Origin: Aldehydirespirator sp965219165
Lineage (GTDB): Bacteria > Actinomycetota > Acidimicrobiia > Acidimicrobiales > Aldehydirespiratoraceae
Length of the DNA: 64,000 bases
Assembly (NCBI GenBank): GCA_965219165.1
Contig: CBDCMW010000002.1
Span: 496,001 to 560,000 of the forward strand
Reading direction: 5' to 3'
Each line of letters begins with the position of its first letter. Position 1 is the first letter of the stretch. Made by a program: the position numbers and the translations under genes. The notes below the pieces were generated by a model. The model had not been told where the DNA came from. It worked only from the letters and a program-made list of their open reading frames with translations, and ran no database searches. This document shows positions 16,369-24,220 of this stretch, piece by piece.

Positions 16369-17364
16369 ATGAACCATATAGATCCCATCGGCCCCGATCA
16401 ACCTGATTCGGGCGATTCTGCGGAACGTGATGGGCCGCAGCCCACTAGGGAATCGGAGGCAGCTAAGGCGGCGAAGCAACGGGCTGAGTGGCTGCCTCTC
16501 GCTGCCCGAGCCTTAGCCCCGGAGACCCTGGCGAAGGTGGAGCCGCACGTCCGATCCGCCGTCGAAGCCGCAGGCCCCACCACCGTCAGCGATGCGCAAC
16601 GGATGCTGCGAGCGAGTTTCGGCATCAACACATGGGCGCTGGACAACATGGGCTTCCTCAACCCGGAGACCGTCTGGCACCCGGAGACCGTCCGCATCTT
16701 CGTTGATGAGGTGAACGGACACCGGTCGGTTGACACGAGGCAGCAACTTGGCCGCACTCTCAGAGAGATAGGCCGGGCGGTGAACGAGCGGTTCTGGCCC
16801 TCAGAGCCGCAGAAGCTCGGCAGGACCGGCCCTGCTGTCCCCTACGACTCGCAGGTAGAAGCGGCGATGATTCGGGTGGCTTTCGTGAAGGGTAAGCCAG
16901 GCCGACCCGAAGAACCTGCCGTCGCAGGCTTCAGCGTCGGCGGTGGAATGACTACACCGCAGATCAAGCAGGCGATGCCCAGCGACGTGATCGACATGGG
17001 CAACGGTCGTGTCGGTATCTGGGTGAGAAGCACACCCCCACGTCTGGTGCCAATCAGAGCCAACTGCACCGAACTAGTGCTGCGAGCCGTCGAGTTTGCA
17101 GACGACGGACGGTTCATCCGGTCGAGGAACCGCAATGCGGTCTTCTGCGCGGCGCGACGTGTCATGCTGCATGGCTTCGGACACCTGGAATTACCTCGTG
17201 CCCGCTCCACCTGGTTGTTGAGCCACCTCATCGCTGGGACATCACTAGCAGCGTTGCGCACCATCGCCGGGCCTCTCTCGATGAGCACTCTCGACGCTTT
17301 GATCGGCCCGGCCTCCGCAGCCCTCACCCCTGAGACTGCTGCTGTTGAGGGGCTGAGAGCATGA
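16369..17364 (+). CDS. Degenerate tyrosine-recombinase-like protein
   Basis: 331 aa from the ATG at 16369, preferred because GAGAGG lies six bases upstream; an ATG at 16336 falls in the inverted repeat. The C-terminal ~170 residues follow the integrase catalytic layout: a helical block ending TTPQIKQAMPSDVID, the hairpin GRVGIWVRSTPPRLVPI, then LPRARSTWLLSHLIAGTSLAALRTIAGPLSMSTLDALI in place of HxLRHTxATxLxxxGxxxxxxxxxLGHxxxxTTxxY. The first catalytic Arg, the box-II and box-III His and the nucleophilic Tyr appear to be missing, though the box-II Arg is kept. It overlaps the DDE gene by ATGA. Probably a DNA-binding partner or accessory factor rather than a recombinase by itself; homology is by pattern only. 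Confidence 0.55.
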   Translation: MNHIDPIGPDQPDSGDSAERDGPQPTRESEAAKAAKQRAEWLPLAARALAPETLAKVEPHVRSAVEAAGPTTVSDAQRMLRASFGINTWALDNMGFLNPETVWHPETVRIFVDEVNGHRSVDTRQQLGRTLREIGRAVNERFWPSEPQKLGRTGPAVPYDSQVEAAMIRVAFVKGKPGRPEEPAVAGFSVGGGMTTPQIKQAMPSDVIDMGNGRVGIWVRSTPPRLVPIRANCTELVLRAVEFADDGRFIRSRNRNAVFCAARRVMLHGFGHLELPRARSTWLLSHLIAGTSLAALRTIAGPLSMSTLDALIGPASAALTPETAAVEGLRA

Positions 17365-19082
17365 GCAGACGACACGAAGACCGCCGAGCGGAACGCAAAG
17401 ACCAGAAGCTCGATCTGCCCCTGACAGCGACCGAGATAGTCAGGCTCAACGCTCAACGGACGCTGCCACCTGATCATCCAAGCGCAGACAAGGACTATCA
17501 CATTCCTTCCCCGCTGGACCTGGCGTGGCACGCCATCGATGTGACCAAGCGGACAGAGATGCTGCCCTACCTACAGCGAAAGTTGCGTGTCCACCCCGGC
17601 AAGACATCAGCGCTGTCGATCTTGGCGCTACTCGTAGTGATGGTGATTGCAGCCTTCATGAAACCGTCCTACAGAAGGTCGGATTTGTGTGCCGTGTTGC
17701 ACGGCTTGGAAGCCGAAGTCGCGTGGGAGTTGGGGCTGTGCAGCCGTGTCGCCCGCAAGCTGTTCAGCTACAACATGATCGTCAAGCAGTGCATCCGCTT
17801 GGAGGAAGCGCTCGTAGAGGGCTGGGTGGATGAGGACGGCACGGTGTGCGACCAGAACTGGTTCGCGCACTGCTTACTCAAAGCCAACATCACACCCGAG
17901 GAAGCTGAGCAGATCACCGCTATCGCCATCGACAGCACCTTCCTGCTGGCATGGGCCGTCCCTCATAGTTACCCGGAGGGCGAGGAGCCACCGAGCGGGC
18001 AACGTAGCGCCGACCCTGCGGCCGAGTTTGGTCACCGGTCAGCCACCGCCAAACGCAAAGCAGGCAAGAGGCTCGGCTTTGACCTGCATATTGTGTGCGG
18101 CGTCCGTGGCCGCAAGAAATGGCAAGGCCAACCCACCGACGCCAACCTTGAAGATGAGTCGGTGTCGTTGGTGCCCCTGCACATGAAACTCGTGCCCGCC
18201 GACCCCGACGTTGCCCCCATCGCGTTGGAGTGCATCGAATGGGCCACGAAGCTAGCGCCCAACGCCAAGGAAGTCTTGGCCGATGGTATCTACACCACCA
18301 AGAACAAGAGATTCAACAGGCGCTTGCATCAAGCGGCGATGGAGGCCGTGATGAAGCTCGACAAGAAGGAGGTCAAGAGGGTTCGGCACCACATGCTCGG
18401 GACGAACCAACATCGCCTAATCGAGAACGGCGGCACCTTCTTCCCCTGGTGGTTGGACGAGGAGCTTCATAGACCGCCGCCTGGATTGAAGGGCAAGAAG
18501 CTTAGGAAGTGGTACGACCGCCGAGCCAAGTTCCGGTACTCCATCGACTCAACCGACCCAGAAACCGGAAACATCAGGCTCTGGTGCCCGCAGTGCGCCG
18601 GTCGTATTCGCAGCAACCTGAGAACCCGCAACCCGAGGGTCAAGGTAAACAAGAACGCCCCGTTCATTGTCCGAACCGACGATGCGGAGTATTGCTGTCC
18701 GGGACGTGTCACCGTTTCGGTCAAGTACCTCGACCGGTTCAACTCGATCCCGTTCGGGACTACCGCGTGGAAGAAGTCCTACAACCGCCGCAACCAGATT
18801 GAGAACCTCAACGGGATTCTGCGGGACAAGGGCGGTCTGGACGACAAGTGGTGCCGTGCCCTAGGGAAGGGCGCGAGGTTCGTCGGGTCGGTGATGATGG
18901 GGGCCGCGTTTCTTCTGCGTGAAACCAAACAGACATGGCAGGCCAGCAACGGCGGCGACTCCGAAGAGCCCGACAATGATGAAGCAGAGCCGAAGTCTGA
19001 CCAGTCCGACACCGACGAAATCTCACCCGATGAGATGGACACCGGTCAGAGCGACGACCGTCCCAGAGACGGGCCTGACTAA
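17361..19082 (+). CDS. DDE transposase-like protein at the tRNA-proximal end of the island
   Basis: 573 aa. An RNase H-like DDE core is suggested by ITAIAIDSTFLLAW (Asp191), KEVLADGIYTTKNKRFNRR (Asp308) and KKSYNRRNQIENLNGILRDKGG (Glu481), the last being the Y-x2-R-x3-E block of IS4/IS5/IS1182-type enzymes. WCPQC (408-412) with CC at 445-446 may form a zinc site between the second Asp and the Glu. The N-terminus is basic; the C-terminal ~45 residues are acidic and disordered. Coupled by ATGA to the recombinase-like gene and followed by a strong hairpin and the tRNA-Ser. The pairing suggests a two-protein mobility module; which reaction it performs is unknown. Confidence 0.7.
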   Translation: MSRRHEDRRAERKDQKLDLPLTATEIVRLNAQRTLPPDHPSADKDYHIPSPLDLAWHAIDVTKRTEMLPYLQRKLRVHPGKTSALSILALLVVMVIAAFMKPSYRRSDLCAVLHGLEAEVAWELGLCSRVARKLFSYNMIVKQCIRLEEALVEGWVDEDGTVCDQNWFAHCLLKANITPEEAEQITAIAIDSTFLLAWAVPHSYPEGEEPPSGQRSADPAAEFGHRSATAKRKAGKRLGFDLHIVCGVRGRKKWQGQPTDANLEDESVSLVPLHMKLVPADPDVAPIALECIEWATKLAPNAKEVLADGIYTTKNKRFNRRLHQAAMEAVMKLDKKEVKRVRHHMLGTNQHRLIENGGTFFPWWLDEELHRPPPGLKGKKLRKWYDRRAKFRYSIDSTDPETGNIRLWCPQCAGRIRSNLRTRNPRVKVNKNAPFIVRTDDAEYCCPGRVTVSVKYLDRFNSIPFGTTAWKKSYNRRNQIENLNGILRDKGGLDDKWCRALGKGARFVGSVMMGAAFLLRETKQTWQASNGGDSEEPDNDEAEPKSDQSDTDEISPDEMDTGQSDDRPRDGPD

Positions 19083-19103
19083 CCCTTAGGGGCTTCCCCG
19101 TCC

Positions 19104-19138
19104 GAAGCCGACGGCCAAGTCGTAGGGCCGTCGGCTTC
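19104..19138 (+). terminator. Strong hairpin after the DDE gene
   Basis: GAAGCCGACGGCC (19104-19116) and GGCCGTCGGCTTC (19126-19138) form a perfect 13-bp stem with a 9-base loop, 21 bases after the stop codon. No T tract follows on the + strand, so termination would be of the hairpin-only kind. It separates the island genes from the tRNA. Positions 19139-19262 contain no gene. Confidence 0.6.
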
Positions 19139-19262
19139 AGCGCGCCCGAGAACAGGCTCTAGGCCCCACCGCAATAACTTCAAGAGACCGAGAACGGTCT
19201 GGCTAAGCCGCGAACACGACTCAAGAGCCTGAATATACACAAAAATGGGTTTTTAGGGCTAA

Positions 19263-19310
19263 GTGGCTAACAAGATTGACTCTAAATAGCCAAGACCCCT
19301 TGGCGGAGAC
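19263..19310. repeat. att-like site at the tRNA-Ser 3' end (copy C)
   Basis: GTGGCTAACAAGA (from 19263) and AAGACCC-TTGGCGG (ending 19306) align without gaps to 2160-2203, about 34 of 44 bases identical. Here the core TTGGCGG coincides with the CCA-containing 3' end of the tRNA-Ser gene, the classic target of integrases. It is therefore the likely tRNA-side attachment junction. Confidence 0.7.
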
Positions 19311-19392
19311 GGTGGGATTCGAACCCACGAACGACTTGCATCGTTACTTCCTTAGCAGGGAAGCGCCTTCAACCGGACTCGGCCACGTCTCC
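19301..19392 (-). tRNA. tRNA-Ser (anticodon GCU)
   Basis: The acceptor stem GGAGACG/CGTCTCC pairs perfectly; the anticodon arm CTTCC-CTGCTAA-GGAAG gives anticodon GCT. A long variable arm and the T-loop GGTTCGAATCC are present, and the discriminator G is followed by an encoded CCA (19301-19303). Class II tRNA of normal size. Its 3' end forms part of the att-like core of the adjacent island. Confidence 0.95.
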
Positions 19393-19420
19393 GGAATCCC
19401 TGATCGTACCGGCCTTCCGG

Positions 19421-20725
19421 CTATGAGCAGTCCACGCAGGTCACGTCGTCAACGTCGGTGCCCTGCACGAAACTCGTGAACCAGTCGAGGAAGGAGACGC
19501 CCTCGACTTCCAAGGTGTACATCAGGTCCTGGTAAAGGATCCCGTGGCCCCTCCCCGGCGCGGTGTAGCTCGCCTGGTTCACGCCGGCCTCCTCGATCTG
19601 GTCTTCATTCCGTGCCATCAGCTGGTCGATCCGGCTGGCGTCGAAGCCGGCTAGCGACGCGAAGAACTCCTGAGTACTGTCGAAGGCGTTGTCGAAGCGG
19701 CCGAAGCGGATCCTCGGCGCGTGCGTTCCGGCCTGGATGAACAGCTCCGGCAGGCCCCATTCCGCAGCCGCCATGCCCTCGTTGACTGGCCAGTCCGGAA
19801 TCACCGTGGTCGTGCCCCACAGCGCTCCAATGGCGGCGTTGATCCCCGGAACGCTGGGGTAGGCGCCCGACGCGTCGGCCATCACCGTGATGCTGGCGTC
19901 ACCGAACTCGTCGGCGGCCAGGCCACCGTACAGCGCGGCCGCGGCCGACCCCGCGCTGGTGCCCGCCACCACCACCTCGGTGGCGTCCCCGAACCGCTCG
20001 ACCGCGGTGGCCAGCGCGGTAGTGGCGTTCACGAAGCCGTTGTGGCGGACCACCAAACCGCCGCCGTAGTCCCCGGTGCTGTTGCCGATGTGGATGTCGC
20101 CGGTGCAGTACAGCGCGACCACGAACGAGTGGTCCCTGAGCGGGTTGAGCGGATTGTCGAAGTCGAATATCCCCGGCCAGTAGTAAGGGTTGTCCCTCGG
20201 GTCCGTGTCGTCGGCGGTCGGGTCGTACTCGCCGTCGGTGAATGAGCAGCTCGCCGAGGTGAAGCAGGCACCGCCACCCTCCAGGTAGAACACCACCTTG
20301 GAGGGGTCGGCCTCGCGCACCCAGTAGATGTACTCGCTGCCGTCCGCGCAGGCGCAGTCCTCGGTGCCGACGACCCGCTCCCATTCCGACTCACCGTCGG
20401 TGGATGTAGCGGTGGTGCTCCGTGCCGCGGTCGTGGTGGGTGGAGCGGTGGTCGGTGCCGCAGTTGTGGTGGGTGGAGCGGTGGTCGGTGCCGCAGTTGT
20501 GGTGGGCGCGGCGGTGGTGGTCGGTGCCGCAGTTGTGGTGGGTGGAGCGGTGGTGGTCGGTGCCGCAGTTGTGGTGGGCGCGGCCGTCGTTGCAGGGGCA
20601 GTCGTCGGAGTCGACGTGGCCTCGGCCGTGGCCCCGTCGCTATCGGTGCCGTCGTCTGACCCACCGCAGGCTGCGGCCAATACCGCGACAACAGCCAGGG
20701 CAGCCAGCAAGCGGATTCGGGTCAT
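19421..20725 (-). CDS. Pectinacetylesterase/Notum-like lipoprotein
   Basis: 434 aa from the ATG at 20725, which has GAAGGAG upstream and begins a signal peptide ending VLAAAC (Cys20) followed by GGSDD. A Thr/Ala/Pro linker of repeated TTTAAP units spans residues ~30-105. The esterase domain has YLEGGGACFTSASC, an oxyanion-hole and disulfide region, VVVAGTSAGSAAA (nucleophile Ser in GxSxG) and a late GRGHGILYQ that can supply the His. These are the pectinacetylesterase-family marks. Exported and lipid-anchored; would deacetylate an extracellular ester, substrate unknown. The linker is encoded by DNA repeats and may vary in length between strains. Confidence 0.82.
   Translation of the reverse strand: MTRIRLLAALAVVAVLAAACGGSDDGTDSDGATAEATSTPTTAPATTAAPTTTAAPTTTAPPTTTAAPTTTAAPTTTAAPTTAPPTTTAAPTTAPPTTTAARSTTATSTDGESEWERVVGTEDCACADGSEYIYWVREADPSKVVFYLEGGGACFTSASCSFTDGEYDPTADDTDPRDNPYYWPGIFDFDNPLNPLRDHSFVVALYCTGDIHIGNSTGDYGGGLVVRHNGFVNATTALATAVERFGDATEVVVAGTSAGSAAAALYGGLAADEFGDASITVMADASGAYPSVPGINAAIGALWGTTTVIPDWPVNEGMAAAEWGLPELFIQAGTHAPRIRFGRFDNAFDSTQEFFASLAGFDASRIDQLMARNEDQIEEAGVNQASYTAPGRGHGILYQDLMYTLEVEGVSFLDWFTSFVQGTDVDDVTCVDCS
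20430..20600. repeat. In-gene repeats coding for the Thr/Ala/Pro linker
   Basis: Imperfect units GTGGTCGGTGCCGCAGTTGT and GGTGGGTGGAGCG recur several times within the esterase gene. They encode APTTTA-type linker units and could expand or contract by slippage. Confidence 0.75.
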
Positions 20726-20793
20726 GGCGGCTCCTTCAAGCAATCGTCTCAGCAGGCTAGGCCCGAGCGGCCCAGCAGGCCGCTGCCAGTCGG

Positions 20794-20880
20794 CGGAGGG
20801 AGGGGGATTCGAACCCCCGGGACCCGTGAAGGCCCAACGGTTTTCAAGACCGTCGCAATCGTCCGCTCTGCCATCCCTCC
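20794..20880 (-). tRNA. tRNA-Ser (anticodon UGA)
   Basis: The acceptor stem GGAGGGA/TCCCTCC pairs perfectly. The anticodon loop CTTGAAA gives TGA, flanked by ACGGT/ACCGT. It has a long variable arm, a T-loop GGTTCGAATCC and discriminator G. CCA is not fully encoded (GCCG follows). Lies between pheA and the esterase lipoprotein gene. Confidence 0.95.
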
Positions 20881-20925
20881 GCAGCCAAGGATAGGCGTGA
20901 CCGGGCCTGGCCCTGCGGCCGGGCA

Positions 20926-21870
20926 TCAACGAAGGATGCGGCCTCTCAGGTCGTCGATCCAGACGGCCGCCTTGCGCACTTCCACCTGGTTCATCAGGTG
21001 GTCGTGGTGGTCTGCCGACGCCGACGGGTAGGAGCCGAGGAACTTGACCCTCGTCGTCTTCATGTTGAGGTTGCGCAGGGCGTCGGCCACCACCTCATCG
21101 GCGATGTGGCCCTCGCAGTCCAGCAGGAAGCAGTACTGGCCCAGGCTGGCCTTGGTGGGGCGGCTCTGCAGGCTGGTGAGGTTGATGGCCCGAGCCGCGA
21201 ACTCACCGAGGATGCCGATGAGCGACCCCGGCACGTCGGAGCGCTGGTAGATGACCATGCTCGTCTTGTCGTGGCCGGTGGGCGCGGCGATGACGCCCGC
21301 GCCGACCAGCACGAAACGGGTCTGATTGTCGGCCCGGTCGGCGATGTCGCCGGCCAGCACCTCCAATCCGTACACGTCCGCCGAGCGCAGCGGAGCGATG
21401 GCAGCCGTCTTGCGATCACCCGACTCGGCCAGGCTGCGGGCGGCCTCCGCGGTCGAGTTGGCCGCCTGGAACACCGCGCCGGGAAGATGGGTGGCCAGGT
21501 AGTCGCGGCACTGGGCGTGAGCGACCGGATAGGAGCGGACCCGCTCCACCGACTCCAGCGTCACGCCCGCAGGGGCCAGCAGGTTCAGGTTGACGTCGAT
21601 GATCACCTCGCGCTGGATGAACAGGTCGGTGTCGAAGGCCAAGGCGTCGAGAGTTGCGGTCACCGACCCCTCGATCATGTTCTCGATGGCGACCAGGCCC
21701 AAGTCGACCTCGCCGCTCTCCACCGCCTGCAGCACGTCGATGATCGAGTTGATGGGGCGGTGGCTCATGCCGGCCAGATCGGGCTGGGAATAGATGGCCT
21801 GCTCGGTGAACGTCCCCGCCGGGCCCAGGTATCCGACGGTCGGACTGCGCGGCTCTTCAGGTGGCCCCAT
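20926..21870 (-). CDS. pheA: Prephenate dehydratase
   Basis: 314 aa, the usual length for a stand-alone enzyme. It converts prephenate to phenylpyruvate in phenylalanine synthesis. The catalytic domain starts VGYLGPAGTFTEQA and includes DLGLVAIENMIEGSV and the TRF block (NQTRFVLVG). The C-terminal ACT domain has DVPGSLIGILGEFAARAINLTSLQSRP (GALV/ESRP-type motifs) for phenylalanine feedback. Divergent from the MBL-fold gene with ~60 bp between. No oddities. Confidence 0.95.
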   Translation of the reverse strand: MGPPEEPRSPTVGYLGPAGTFTEQAIYSQPDLAGMSHRPINSIIDVLQAVESGEVDLGLVAIENMIEGSVTATLDALAFDTDLFIQREVIIDVNLNLLAPAGVTLESVERVRSYPVAHAQCRDYLATHLPGAVFQAANSTAEAARSLAESGDRKTAAIAPLRSADVYGLEVLAGDIADRADNQTRFVLVGAGVIAAPTGHDKTSMVIYQRSDVPGSLIGILGEFAARAINLTSLQSRPTKASLGQYCFLLDCEGHIADEVVADALRNLNMKTTRVKFLGSYPSASADHHDHLMNQVEVRKAAVWIDDLRGRILR

Positions 21871-21929
21871 ACACCGCAGGGTACGGCTGATCGGCCCGAT
21901 CAGCGCCGTTTCTGCAAGCCGTTAGGGTG

Positions 21930-22649
21930 ATGGACGTGGACGACCGGCTCTACTTCCGCCAGCTGCTGTCGGGACGCGATTTCGCGGCCGGCGACGGGCT
22001 GGCCCGCCAGATGGTGAACTTCGTCTACGCCATCGGCGACCGCCAGACGGGCCAGGCCGTGCTCGTCGACCCGGCCTACGACACCAACGGGCTCATCGAC
22101 CTGCTGGAAGCCGACGGCATGGCCTGCACCGGCGTGCTGGCCACCCACTACCACCCCGACCACGTGGGCGGGGAGATGATGGGCGTCAGCATCGAGGGCA
22201 TCAGCCGGCTGCTGGAGCGGGTGTCGGTGCCGATACACGTCCAAGCCGCCGAGGCCGACTACGTGAAGAAGGTGACCGGCGTGGACGACGACTGTCTCGT
22301 GAGCCACGCCTCAGGCGACGTGGTGACCGTCGGCGCCGTCGACATCGAGCTCATCGCCACGCCGGGCCACACTCCCGGCAGCCAGTGCTTCCTGGTGGAC
22401 GGCCGCCTGGTGGCCGGCGACACGCTCTTCCTCGAGGGATGCGGGCGCATGGACCTGCCCGGCTCCGACCCGGCCCAGATGTACGAGAGCCTCACCACAA
22501 AGCTGGCCCGGGTGCCCGACGACGCGGTGCTGTACCCCGGCCATCGCTACTCGCTGGAGTCGTCGGCCACCATGGGCATCACCCGCGAGCGCAACGTCGT
22601 GTTCCGCGTCGCGGGCCGGGAGCGCTGGCTCGCGACCTTCGCGGGCTGA
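21930..22649 (+). CDS. MBL-fold metallo-hydrolase (glyoxalase II/persulfide dioxygenase-like)
   Basis: 239 aa from ATG 21930; GTG 21927 in the same frame is an alternative. THYHPDHVGG (HxHxDH, residues 73-78) is the binuclear metal site; TPGHTPGS and VAGDTLFLEGCGRMD supply the next His and the bridging Asp; YPGHRYS gives the last His. The GCGRxD block is typical of glyoxalase II and persulfide dioxygenases. Cytosolic thioester or persulfide hydrolysis is likely; the exact substrate cannot be told. Convergent with the FAD oxidoreductase gene. Confidence 0.85.
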   Translation: MDVDDRLYFRQLLSGRDFAAGDGLARQMVNFVYAIGDRQTGQAVLVDPAYDTNGLIDLLEADGMACTGVLATHYHPDHVGGEMMGVSIEGISRLLERVSVPIHVQAAEADYVKKVTGVDDDCLVSHASGDVVTVGAVDIELIATPGHTPGSQCFLVDGRLVAGDTLFLEGCGRMDLPGSDPAQMYESLTTKLARVPDDAVLYPGHRYSLESSATMGITRERNVVFRVAGRERWLATFAG

Positions 22650-22691
22650 GCGTGGCTGCGGGGTCAGCCAGCCTCGCTATCCGCTCGGCCT

Positions 22692-24155
22692 CTAGACCCA
22701 GGGGCAGTTGGAGTTGCGGTCGCCGAAGGTGGCACCGGTGCGGTAGCGGTCGAGCGTGAACGGCTTGAGCTCGTCTGGCTTGTCGCCGTGGACGAGCATC
22801 TGGGCGGTGAGCTTGCCCACACCGATCATCTTGAACCCGTGGTTGGAGTCGGCGATCACCCAGGCGTTGTCGGCCGCGTAGTCGAACACCGGCACGTTGT
22901 CGGGGGTGAACGCGCCGATCCCGCCGTTGCGGCGCTCCTTGAAGAACGGCCGCAGGTTCTCCAGGCGCTTGAACAGCATGCCCAGAGTGGCGCAGTAGTA
23001 GTCCGCGAACCACTCCTCGGCCTGATAGGCGTCGTTGAGGTGGCCGTAGGGCTCGACGGCCGCCCGCGGCCCGATCTTGACCGGGATCGTCCCGCCCTGC
23101 AGGCCGGGGGCGCCGACCCGCTCAGCCGCGTAGCGCACATAGGAGTAGAAGTGGTCCTTGAGGAACCTGCCGTCGTCTGAGTGCACGGGCGTGTTCATCA
23201 GCTCCACGTGCAGCACGGGCGAGTCCCGGTGCTGGGCGGTGCGGAAGTCGACGCCCTCGGGCAGCAGCACCTCGCCCTCCAGCAGACGCCAGTAGGTCCA
23301 CATGTCCATCTGCTCGGCGACGTGGCCGTCGGGGTAGAGCACGTCGACGTGCGACGGGCCGCCCAGCCACTCCCAGTGCTCGGGAGTCCACGCCCCCGCG
23401 CCCACCACGACCTGGTCGCAGGAGACGGATCCCTGGTCGGTCTCCACCGCGGTGACCGAGCCCGAGGCGTCGAGCTGGTAGCCGGTCACAGCGGCGCCGT
23501 ACACCCGCTGCACGCCCCACTGGCGGCACTTCTGGTCCAGTCCCCACACCGCCATGTGGGTGCCGGCGTACCCGGAGCGGTGCTCATGCAGCACCACGTC
23601 GCAGTTCTCGGTCTTGAAGTCGGGCCACAGGTTGGTGAGGAAGGCCCGGGCCTCAGAGCCGGTGTACACGTCGGACGGGTACCCGCTGGCCGCCTGCGAC
23701 GCCTGGAGCCGAAGGTAGTCGTCGATCTGGTTCGCTTGGCCCACCGACACGTAGCCGACCTGCTGGAAGCCGAAGTTGACCGGATCGGACTCCCACACCT
23801 CGACGCTGGCCCGCAGGATGGCGTGCAGCGGGCCGGTCATGTACATGTTGCGGATGCAGCCGCAGGCCAGCCCGGTGGCGCCCGCACCCGGGCCCTGCTT
23901 GTCGATCAGCACGACATCGCGGCCTGAGCCCTTGCCGGTGCGCTCCAGGTACATGGCCAAGTGGTAGGCGCTCGACAGTCCGTGCACGCCCGCGCCGACC
24001 ACCACGAACCGGGCGCTCGGCGGCAGGGGTGCGGCGTCGAACACCGGGATGACGGCCGGGTTGACCGCCTGGCCGTCCACGTCGGGCGGCAGGGGCCGGT
24101 TGGCGAACGGGTACCACTGGTTGTGCTCGGTGGGATTGGGGACAGCGATGGTCAT
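22692..24155 (-). CDS. FAD-dependent oxidoreductase (DAO family)
   Basis: 487 aa. ARFVVVGAGVHGLSSAYHLA is the GxGxxG dinucleotide site, starting at about residue 49, and VVLIDKQGPGAGATGLACGCIRN the following adenine/flavin segment. The DAO fold continues with QVVVGAGAWTPEHWEWL and a C-terminal NAWVIADSNHGFKMIGVGKLTAQML. Family members oxidise amines such as sarcosine, glycine or D-amino acids. It is the last gene of the hut series and follows a duplicated start region, so a role in using a histidine-related or N-methylated amine is possible but not shown. The tail GDRNSNCPWV is unusual. Confidence 0.83.
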   Translation of the reverse strand: MTIAVPNPTEHNQWYPFANRPLPPDVDGQAVNPAVIPVFDAAPLPPSARFVVVGAGVHGLSSAYHLAMYLERTGKGSGRDVVLIDKQGPGAGATGLACGCIRNMYMTGPLHAILRASVEVWESDPVNFGFQQVGYVSVGQANQIDDYLRLQASQAASGYPSDVYTGSEARAFLTNLWPDFKTENCDVVLHEHRSGYAGTHMAVWGLDQKCRQWGVQRVYGAAVTGYQLDASGSVTAVETDQGSVSCDQVVVGAGAWTPEHWEWLGGPSHVDVLYPDGHVAEQMDMWTYWRLLEGEVLLPEGVDFRTAQHRDSPVLHVELMNTPVHSDDGRFLKDHFYSYVRYAAERVGAPGLQGGTIPVKIGPRAAVEPYGHLNDAYQAEEWFADYYCATLGMLFKRLENLRPFFKERRNGGIGAFTPDNVPVFDYAADNAWVIADSNHGFKMIGVGKLTAQMLVHGDKPDELKPFTLDRYRTGATFGDRNSNCPWV

Positions 24156-24214
24156 TGCTTCTCCTGGTTGTGCTCGGTGGGATTGGGGACAGCGATGGTC
24201 ATTGCTTCTCCTGG
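24121..24214. repeat. 47-bp tandem duplication over the start of the FAD oxidoreductase gene
   Basis: Two identical 47-bp units (24121-24167 and 24168-24214) each contain a ribosome-binding site, the ATG and the first codons of the FAD oxidoreductase gene. Perfect identity marks a recent event. Confidence 0.95.
24152..24202 (-). CDS. 16-codon leader ORF created by the duplication
   Basis: The upstream duplicate start gives MTIAVPNPTEHNQEKQ and a TGA that overlaps the real ATG as ATGA. Because 47 is not a multiple of three, the copy cannot extend the protein. It is likely translated, since it has the same start signals as the gene, and it would couple translation to the oxidoreductase. Confidence 0.5.
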   Translation of the reverse strand: MTIAVPNPTEHNQEKQ

Positions 24215-24220
24215 TGGACT

